A DNA stretch of 64,000 nucleotides from CAIWHR01 sp963779805 (lineage in GTDB: Bacteria > Pseudomonadota > Gammaproteobacteria > Burkholderiales > Casimicrobiaceae). Shown in pieces: positions 58,488-64,000 of the stretch. The stretch lies in contig CAVZZN010000012.1 of the NCBI GenBank assembly GCA_963779805.1, positions 558,001 to 622,000 of the forward strand, in the 5' to 3' direction. How positions within the stretch are numbered: position 1 is the stretch's first letter; the number at the start of each line of letters is the position of its first letter. The position numbers and the translations under genes are program-made. The notes beneath the pieces are model-generated. The model was not told the origin of the DNA, did no database searches, and worked only from the letters and a program-made list of their open reading frames with translations.

Positions 58488-59160
58488 TCAGGCATCCGCG
58501 GCCCTGGCCGGAGCCGATGCCGGAGCTCGCGCCGGCGGCGCGGCGAGGCAGGCGATCACCTCGTCGTCCTCGACCTGGCGGAAGTCGCGATAGAACTGCC
58601 CGACCGCGTGGAATGCGAACGGCACGTCGAGGCAGACCACCTCGTCGGCGTAGGTGCGGACCTTGGCGAGCGCATCCGCAGACGCCACGGGCACCGCACA
58701 GATCAGGCGCGCCGGGTTGTGTGCGCGCAACGCGTGCAAGCGCCGCGATCATGGTGGCCCCGGTGGCAAGGCCATCGTCGACCACGATCACCACGCGTCC
58801 CTCGGGATCGAGCGGCGGCCGCACCGGGGTGTATTCCGCGCGGCGCCGGCGCATCGTCGCGCGCTCGTCCGCGATCTGCTGGCGGATGTACGCGTCGGTG
58901 GCGCCGGTGGCCGCCGCGTAGTCGGCGAGATAGCACCAGCCGGTCTCGTCCACGGCACCCACGGCGAACTCGGGCTGACCGGGCGCGTGCAGCTTGCGCG
59001 TGAGCACGACGTCCACGTCGCCGTCCAGATGCTCGGCGATGATCTTCGCCATGGGCACGGCGCCGCGCGGGATTGCGCAGACGAGCGGGTGCGCGCCGCG
59101 CCAGCGCGCGAGCGCTTCGGCGAGTCGGATGGCGGCGTCGGTGCGGTCGGCGAACATCAT
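58488..59160 (-). CDS. Phosphoribosyltransferase (one frameshift)
   Basis: AGGAGG lies five bases before the ATG. The type I PRTase fold shows ARWRGAHPLVCAIPRGAVPM, IIAEHLDGDVDVVLTRKLHA and the PRPP loop VVIVVDDGLATGATMIAAL. After a frame change near 58740, LRAHNPARLICAVPVASADA and YADEVVCLDVPFAFHAVGQF with a C-terminal YRDF follow. Such proteins (COG1926) are stress-cluster phosphoribosyltransferases with unknown acceptor. It is convergent to the DHH gene (17 bases apart) and follows the AMP-ligase-like gene by 9 bases, so it is in an operon with it. Confidence 0.87.
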
Positions 59161-59169
59161 GCGTTCCTC

Positions 59170-60672
59170 CTAGGGATGGCTGGGTGCAGATGAGCCTCTC
59201 GGTCGCGGCGAACCGCCATGCGACCGATCCGCCGTGAGGGCGAGCTCGGCCTCGGTGCGCCGATGCCGCAGCGGCAGGACGTGGCGCAGCTTGCCGCTTG
59301 CATCCTTGTGCGGCGAGGTGCGATCGAGCGCGAGCGCGACGTTGGCGAGTCCCTGCGCATCGAGCCAGGCGCGCAGCGCGGGCTGCGCGCGCGCCCATGC
59401 GGCGGCGAGCTCGACATCGCACGGCGGCTGCAGGCGCACCGCCAGCGCATGCGGCGCCGTCTGCACGATCTGGTAGGGACAGCCGCCGAGCGCCGTCTCG
59501 ATCACCGTGTCGAAGGCGAGCGGCAGCAGCCGCACGCTCGCGTGGTGGGTGTCGGTCATCTGCAGGACCTCGTCGCTGCGGCCCTCCACGCGGATCGCCG
59601 GCAACGGGTTGCCGCACTCGCACGGTGCGGGCCGCACGAGCACGCTGTCACCGAGATCGTAGCGGATGATCGGCTGCACGCGATTGGCGAGATTGGTGAG
59701 CAGCACCGTGTCGGACGCACGGCCCGGCGGCACCGGACGATAGTCCCGGTCGACGGGCTCGAGCACCGCCCAGTCGGCATTGACGTGCAGCCATCCGGCG
59801 CTGCAGCGGAAGCCGAGATTCATGCACTCCGACGCACCATACTCCTCGACCACGCCGCAGTCGAATGCGCGCGAGATCTCCGCGTGCGCAGCGGCGTAGA
59901 GGCACTCGCCGCCCGACCAGATGGCGGCGGGACGCAGCGCGAGCCGTCCTTCGAGCTGCTCGCGGGCGAGGAGCTGCAGCACCGTCGGATACCCCGCGAG
60001 GAAGGCCGGATCGAACGCCGCCAGCTTCGCGCACAGCTCGGGCAGGGGCGTGAGGATGGAGAACACGCGCGCCTGCGCCCACGGCATCGATCGCGCGGTG
60101 CGCAGGAACGTGGCCACGCTTGCGTAGTGTCCGGTCGCGACCGCGACCAGCGCGGCGCGTCCGCCCGTGGTCCAGGCCTGCGATGCGCGATACGCGGCGC
60201 CGCCCGCGCACGCCTGCAGCGCGACCATCGCGTCGTACACCGCCATCGCGTCGAGATCCTGCACGTAGATGCCCGGTACGCCCGAGGTGCCGGAGCTCGT
60301 CCACACGAAATAGCGGTCGAGATAGCGTCGCGCGACGTTCGCGGGATCGGCGAGGAAGCGCTCGACGCCTGCACGCGTGACGCTCGGATCGACGACCCAG
60401 GCGTCGAAGTGCGCCATCAGCTCGCTGCGCGTGACCGGCGGCAGCTCGCGCAGCTCCGGCTCGTTGCGCACGCCTCGCCAGTGCGTACGATAGAACGGCG
60501 AATGCGCGCGCGCATGACGGATCATCGCGGCCGTGCGCGTCGCCTGCAGCCGCGCGATGTCCGCCGCGCCGGCGCGGCGCGCGAGCCATGCGCGCGGGAC
60601 GTGGGCCCACGACGCGAGCACGTCGGGCATCGTTCGCACCGATTCGATCACGTCGCTCGCGTGGGTTGCCAT
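59170..60672 (-). CDS. AMP-forming ligase-like protein (phenylacetate-CoA ligase/CapK type)
   Basis: The 500 residues show the adenylate-forming fold of PaaK/CapK/F390-synthetase: FYRTHWRGVRNEPELRELPP, TSSGTSGVPGIYVQ (A3-like Ser/Thr/Gly loop) and YPTVLQLLAREQLEGRLALR. VEEYGASECMNLGF (A5) and QPIIRYDLGDSVLVRPAPCE (A7) follow with the C-terminal SPHKDASGKLRHVLPL. The substrate acid is unknown. It precedes the phosphoribosyltransferase by 9 bases. The start ATG 60672 has GAGGCA upstream and the frame extends further as shadow sequence. Confidence 0.87.
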   Translation of the reverse strand: MATHASDVIESVRTMPDVLASWAHVPRAWLARRAGAADIARLQATRTAAMIRHARAHSPFYRTHWRGVRNEPELRELPPVTRSELMAHFDAWVVDPSVTRAGVERFLADPANVARRYLDRYFVWTSSGTSGVPGIYVQDLDAMAVYDAMVALQACAGGAAYRASQAWTTGGRAALVAVATGHYASVATFLRTARSMPWAQARVFSILTPLPELCAKLAAFDPAFLAGYPTVLQLLAREQLEGRLALRPAAIWSGGECLYAAAHAEISRAFDCGVVEEYGASECMNLGFRCSAGWLHVNADWAVLEPVDRDYRPVPPGRASDTVLLTNLANRVQPIIRYDLGDSVLVRPAPCECGNPLPAIRVEGRSDEVLQMTDTHHASVRLLPLAFDTVIETALGGCPYQIVQTAPHALAVRLQPPCDVELAAAWARAQPALRAWLDAQGLANVALALDRTSPHKDASGKLRHVLPLRHRRTEAELALTADRSHGGSPRPRGSSAPSHP

Positions 60673-60902
60673 TGCCTCACGCCTTTCGTGTCCGTTGCTG
60701 GACCATGGCGCTGCACCTGACTGCACATCAAGCGTGCACCGGCCCCGCGTCGCGCGCATTGATCATTTCGCAACAACTTGTCGTGGTCACGACAGCCGCC
60801 GGCACCGGTGAGGCCGCTTGCCCGTTGTCAAGGACGGGGGGCGACAGCCGCGTAGGATCGAAGGCGACAGGCTTTCGTTCGCGCTCAATGCAGGAGGCAG
60901 TC

Positions 60903-61422
60903 ATGACAGTCCGAGCCCGCACACCTTCCCCCCTCACGCCCCCCGGGCGGCGTGACGCGCTATCGCGATCATATTCTGGACGAGCTTCGCCACGACCCGT
61001 ATCAGGCGAAGAAGAAGTACGCGCACCTCACCACCTGCCCGACCTGCGGGCTCGTGTTCAAGGACGGACGCTGGCACCGCGGCGCGAGCGCGCCGGACGC
61101 CCTGCGCGCCGAATGTCCGGCGTGCCGCCGCATCGCCGACAAGCTGCCCGCCGGCTTCCTGACGCTCGCCGGGCCGTTCCTCGCCGAGCATCGCGACGAG
61201 CTGATGGGGCTCGTGCGCAACGTCGCCGCCGCGGAAGGCGAGGACCATCCGCTGCATCGCATCATGGCGATCGAGGAGGCGGGCGACGAGATCGAGATCA
61301 CCACGACCGACCTGCACCTGCCGCGGCGCATCGGCGAGGCGCTGAAGCACGCCCACGGCGGGCGGCTCGAGCTCAAGTTCGCGCACGACGAATTCCTGGT
61401 CCGCGCGCGCTGGTTCGCGTAA
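60903..61422 (+). CDS. BCAM0308-type zinc-ribbon protein (one frameshift)
   Basis: AGGAGG lies five bases before ATG 60903, which begins TVRARTPSPLTPPG. A shift in the C-rich tract at about 60929-60947 joins it to TRYRDHILDELRHDPYQAKK. The zinc-ribbon cysteines are CPTCGLVF and ECPACRRIADK, followed by AEHRDELMGLVRNVAAAE and HHGGRLELKF-like AHGGRLELKFAHDEFLVRAR. This is the BCAM0308 family, named from the low-oxygen locus of Burkholderia cenocepacia. GTG at 60952 is a poor alternative. It is divergent from the AMP-ligase-like gene across 230 bases, which hold an FNR-like half-site TTGAT at 60759-60763 and nothing else recognised. Confidence 0.8.
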
Positions 61423-61448
61423 TCCCTACGGCGCTCCCTCGTTCCAAG

Positions 61449-61480
61449 CCATTGTCCCGAACAATTGTTCGGGACAATGG
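61449..61480. repeat. Perfect 32-base palindrome
   Basis: Halves 61449-61464 (CCATTGTCCCGAACAA) and 61465-61480 are exact reverse complements with no loop. It is in the 109-base gap between the convergent BCAM0308 and groEL genes. The sequence differs from the TTACTC elements but the position is the same. A terminator, cruciform or protein-binding site are all possible. Confidence 0.75.
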
Positions 61481-61531
61481 GTCGGGGACGGGCGGACAGC
61501 TCCGCGGTAGCCCCGTGGCCCCCGGAGGTGG

Positions 61532-63148
61532 TCAGGCGAACTCGGCTTCCTCGGGCTCGGCCGGGGCGTTGCCGATGTCGGCGATGACGCAGTCGGTGGT
61601 GAGGATCAGGCTCGCGATGGACGCGGCGTTCTCGAGCGCGAGGCGCGTCACCTTCGTCGGATCGATCACGCCCATCGCGACGACGTCGCCGTATTCGTTG
61701 GTCGCCGCGTTGTAACCGTAGCTGCCGGTTCCGGCGAGGACGCGCTCGACCACCACCGCCGGATCCTGTCCCGCATTCGCCGCGATCTGCCGCAGCGGCT
61801 CCTCGAGCGCGCGGGCGACGATGCGAATGCCCGCATCCTGCGCGAGATTCGGTCCCTTCATCGCGTCGAGCACGTGGCGTGTGCGAAGGTACGCGACGCC
61901 GCCGCCCGGGCCGATGCCTTCGGCCATCGCCGCGCGCGTGGCGTGCAGCGCGTCCTCGACGCGCGAGCGCTTCTCGCGCATCTCGGTTTCGGTCGATGCG
62001 CCGACCTTGATCAAGGCGACACCGCCGGAGAGCCGCGCGATGCGCTCGTCGAGCTGGCCGCGATCGTAGTCGGTGGTCGCCTGCTCGCGTTCGGCGCGCA
62101 GCTGCGCCGCCCGCGTGCGGATCGCTTCCGACGTGCCGCCGCTGCCGATCAGCGTGGTGCTGTCCTTGTCGATCTCGATCCGGCGCACGCGCCCGACCTG
62201 CGCGAGCGTGGCGGTCTCGAGCGTCATGCCCATGTCCGCGGACACGAGCGCGCCGCCGGTGAGGATCGCCATGTCCTGCAGCAGCAGCTTGCGCTGGTCG
62301 CCGAAGCCGGGCGCCTTCACGGCGCACGCGCGGATCACGCCGCGCAGCGTGTTGAGCACCAGCGTGGCGAGCGCTTCACCGGCGACATCCTCCGCCACCA
62401 CCAGCAGCGGTCGGCTCTCGCGCGAGACTTCCTCGAGGATCGGGATCAGCGGTCCGATCGCGCTGATGCTGCCGTCGTAGAGCAGCACGCTCGCATCCTC
62501 GAGCACGATGCGGCGCTTCTCGGTGTCGGTCACGAAATACGGGGAGAGATAGCCGCGGTCGAACTGCATGCCTTCGACCACTTCCAGCTCGTTCGAGCGC
62601 CCGCGTCCTTCCTCGGACTTGATCACGCCGTTCTCGCCGACCTTCGCCATCGCCTCCGCGATCATCGCCCCGATGGCCGCGTCGCCGTTGGCCGAGATGG
62701 TGCCGACCTGCGCGATCTCCTGATTCGTGGTGCAGGGCTTCGAGTTGCGCTTGAGCTCGGCCACGACGGCAGTCACGGCGGCCTCGATGCCGCGCTTCAC
62801 GTCCATCGGGTCGAGGCCGGCGGTGACGTACTTGAGGCCGTCGTTCACGATGGCCTGGGCGAGTACCGTGGCCGTGGTCGTGCCGTCGCCCGCGGTCTCG
62901 GACGTCTTCGCCGCGACCTCGCGCGCGAGATGCGCGCCGACGTTCTCGAAGTGATCCTCGAGCTCGATTTCGCGCGCCACGATCACGCCCGAGTTGATCA
63001 CCGTGGGCGAGCCGTAGCCGCGCTCCAGGATCACGGTTCGCCCCTTCGGCCCGAGCGTCACCTTCACCGCATTGGCGAGGGTGTTGAGCCCAGCGCAGAT
63101 CTTGTCGCGCGCCGAGGCGTGGAAGCGCAGTGCCTTGGGATGGTTCAT
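61532..63148 (-). CDS. Chaperonin GroEL, divergent stress-cluster paralogue
   Basis: The 538-residue Hsp60 has VTLGPKGRTVILERGYGSPT, AGDGTTTATVLAQAIVNDGL, GRGRSNELEVVEGMQFDRGY, GFGDQRKLLLQDMAILTGGA and GIGPGGGVAYLRTRHVL. The N-terminus HPKALRFHASARDKICAGLN differs from housekeeping GroEL (AAKDVxFG). The C-terminus ends PAEPEEAEFA without the Gly-Gly-Met tail. No groES is nearby. GAGGAG precedes ATG 63148. It is probably a condition-specific paralogue that borrows the main GroES; a chromosomal groESL operon is presumed elsewhere. Confidence 0.93.
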   Translation of the reverse strand: MNHPKALRFHASARDKICAGLNTLANAVKVTLGPKGRTVILERGYGSPTVINSGVIVAREIELEDHFENVGAHLAREVAAKTSETAGDGTTTATVLAQAIVNDGLKYVTAGLDPMDVKRGIEAAVTAVVAELKRNSKPCTTNQEIAQVGTISANGDAAIGAMIAEAMAKVGENGVIKSEEGRGRSNELEVVEGMQFDRGYLSPYFVTDTEKRRIVLEDASVLLYDGSISAIGPLIPILEEVSRESRPLLVVAEDVAGEALATLVLNTLRGVIRACAVKAPGFGDQRKLLLQDMAILTGGALVSADMGMTLETATLAQVGRVRRIEIDKDSTTLIGSGGTSEAIRTRAAQLRAEREQATTDYDRGQLDERIARLSGGVALIKVGASTETEMREKRSRVEDALHATRAAMAEGIGPGGGVAYLRTRHVLDAMKGPNLAQDAGIRIVARALEEPLRQIAANAGQDPAVVVERVLAGTGSYGYNAATNEYGDVVAMGVIDPTKVTRLALENAASIASLILTTDCVIADIGNAPAEPEEAEFA

Positions 63149-63190
63149 GAACGATCTCCTCGGATCGCAACGAGGTGAGCGGCGCACCTC

Positions 63191-63203
63191 TTACTCAGAG
63201 TAA
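63191..63203. repeat. Single unit of the intergenic palindromic family, copy 7
   Basis: One unit, TTACTCAGAGTAA, with the flank CGGG on the right, lies in the 80-base gap between groEL and the TraR/DksA gene. No pairing second unit is visible, so it is a solo copy. Confidence 0.7.
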
Positions 63204-63228
63204 CGGGTGACCGGGACAGCCGGCGTAT

Positions 63229-63624
63229 TCACAGCGTCGGCATCGCTGCATGCGCGTACGTGCGCTCGTGCAGCTTCTGGCACTCGATGCAGCGCGTGGC
63301 CGTCGGGGACGCGGCGAGGCGCGCCTTCGCGATCGGCTCGCCGCAGTCGACGCACAGGCCGAAGCCGCGGCTCTCGATGCGCTGCAGCGTGCTGTCGATC
63401 TCGCGCACCTGCGCGAGCTCGCGCCGGATCATCGCGTTCTCGAAATCGCACACGCTGACGGCGACCGACTCGTCGCCTTCATCGGGTACGTCGCCGGCGA
63501 TCTCGCTCAGCGGGTGCTCGTTGAGCTGCGCGATGTCGTCGCGCGCGCGGGCCAGGATGCGCTCGCGCTCGGCGAGCAGGTTGCTGCGCAGTTGCTGGGT
63601 CTGCTGTCGCTGGAGGGCTCTCAT
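63229..63624 (-). CDS. TraR/DksA-family zinc-finger protein
   Basis: From ATG 63624 the 131-residue product has a coiled-coil-like N-terminus (MRALQRQQTQQLRSNLLAER) and an acidic middle (PDEGDESVAVSVCDFENAMI). The C4 zinc finger is CVDCGEPIAKARLAASPTAT RCIEC (C-x2-C-x17-C-x2-C). Members bind the RNA polymerase secondary channel and modulate ppGpp-dependent transcription. GGTGAGAGA precedes the chosen ATG; another ATG lies four codons upstream. It is upstream of groEL on the same strand and may be cotranscribed. Confidence 0.88.
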   Translation of the reverse strand: MRALQRQQTQQLRSNLLAERERILARARDDIAQLNEHPLSEIAGDVPDEGDESVAVSVCDFENAMIRRELAQVREIDSTLQRIESRGFGLCVDCGEPIAKARLAASPTATRCIECQKLHERTYAHAAMPTL

Positions 63625-63716
63625 TTCTCTCACCATCGCCGTGATGTCGGCGTAACCCAGCCTACGCGGGGCGATGCTGCCGCGGTTGACGGTTATCAAC
63701 GAAAGGCGCGTCGACG

Positions 63717-64000
63717 CTAGACCGTATACGCGTCGTGAAGTCGCGGCATTTGGGGGGCGGCGGGCAGGCGTGCCGCGAAGGCCGTCATCGCCTCCTCCTC
63801 GCCGTGCACCAGGAACGTGTGCTGCGGATGCCCCGTACGCGCGTGCCACGCGAGCAGCTCGGATTGCCCGGCATGCGCGGAGAAGCCGTTGATGGTGTGG
63901 ATGCGGGCGCGCACGCGGATGTCCTCGTCGTGGATGCGCACCGTCGTGGCGCCGTCGATGATCTGCCGCGCGAGCGTGCCGGCGGCGGCATAGCCCGACG
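63717..64000 (-). CDS. Beta-CASP MBL-fold RNase, C-terminal part (partial)
   Basis: The gene enters from the right edge; 94 codons are visible, ending in TAG at 63717. SGYAAAGTLARQIIDGATTV and VRARIHTINGFSAHAGQSEL are followed by LLAWHARTGHPQHTFLVHGE. The G-F-S-A-H-A motif and the L-V-H-G-E strand are hallmarks of beta-CASP metallo-beta-lactamase ribonucleases (Ysh1/CPSF-73-like). These often sit in this stress cluster with TraR/DksA-type genes. Confidence 0.85.
   Translation of the reverse strand, partial: SGYAAAGTLARQIIDGATTVRIHDEDIRVRARIHTINGFSAHAGQSELLAWHARTGHPQHTFLVHGEEEAMTAFAARLPAAPQMPRLHDAYTV

Noticed and set aside
60759..60773. Full FNR site between the ligase-like and BCAM0308 genes
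   Set aside because: Only the TTGAT half is good; the second half does not match with correct spacing.

Overview
The window is a very GC-rich bacterial chromosome segment (third codon positions almost all G or C) with the gene repertoire of a betaproteobacterium, most likely Burkholderiales. Supporting signs are a Bug/TctC-type solute receptor, a class I-like PHA synthase, a BCAM0308-type protein, spore-coat-U pilus subunits with their own chaperone and usher, and DODA/YgiD and persulfide dioxygenase-rhodanese genes. No rRNA, tRNA, CRISPR array, transposase or phage gene was seen.

Layout. 1-1060: the end of a DASS-type anion symporter, then about 690 bases holding a dispersed-repeat-like inverted repeat, then a small orphan ORF. 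1174-9906: central metabolism and detoxification (fumC, putA, ornithine cyclodeaminase family, persulfide dioxygenase-rhodanese, DODA-type dioxygenase). 10166-16393: a lipoprotein hydrolase, a TctC receptor and a molybdenum hydroxylase pair with a ModA-like protein. 16495-22512: universal stress protein, MBL hydrolase, peptide release factor 3, a HicA-like protein and DNA polymerase IV. 22731-30695: two Tyr/Gly-rich lipoproteins, RraA-like protein, DMT exporter, Hsp20, GNAT, WYL regulator and a GGDEF-EAL protein. 30817-41870: dienoyl-CoA-reductase-like flavoenzyme, UbiA prenyltransferase, DUF1028 plus a complete peptide-type ABC importer, and an MFS transporter. 42107-47859: a chaperone-usher pilus cluster with four spore-coat-U-type subunits behind a sigma-54-like promoter. 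47853-53070: MazG-like, RlmJ, a membrane protein, a DUF4142-cupredoxin-ECF sigma cassette and an SDR/DUF2867 protein. 53284-64000: a stress/low-oxygen cluster (PHA synthase, phosphotransferase-like protein, PRPP synthetase, DHH phosphoesterase, phosphoribosyltransferase, AMP-ligase-like protein, BCAM0308 protein, a second-type GroEL, a TraR/DksA protein and a beta-CASP RNase), reminiscent of the low-oxygen-activated (lxa) locus of Burkholderia cenocepacia.

Two properties run through the whole window. First, a family of intergenic palindromes built from the unit TTACTC-N-GAGTAA recurs seven times. It sits mostly at convergent gene ends, pairs into long hairpins and in one reading frame encodes Tyr-Ser-Glu-stop. 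Second, many otherwise well-conserved genes carry single-base frameshifts (putA, dinB, prfC, permease, DODA and others). Most look like assembly indels, because codon usage and family similarity continue in the new frame. The shifts are unusually dense in the molybdopterin subunit (13424-15588) and the usher (44988-47343), where real decay or locally poor sequence must be separated.

Boundaries of frameshifted genes are given for the whole reconstructed gene. Family assignments rest on recognition of motifs and family-typical sequence, not on a database search.
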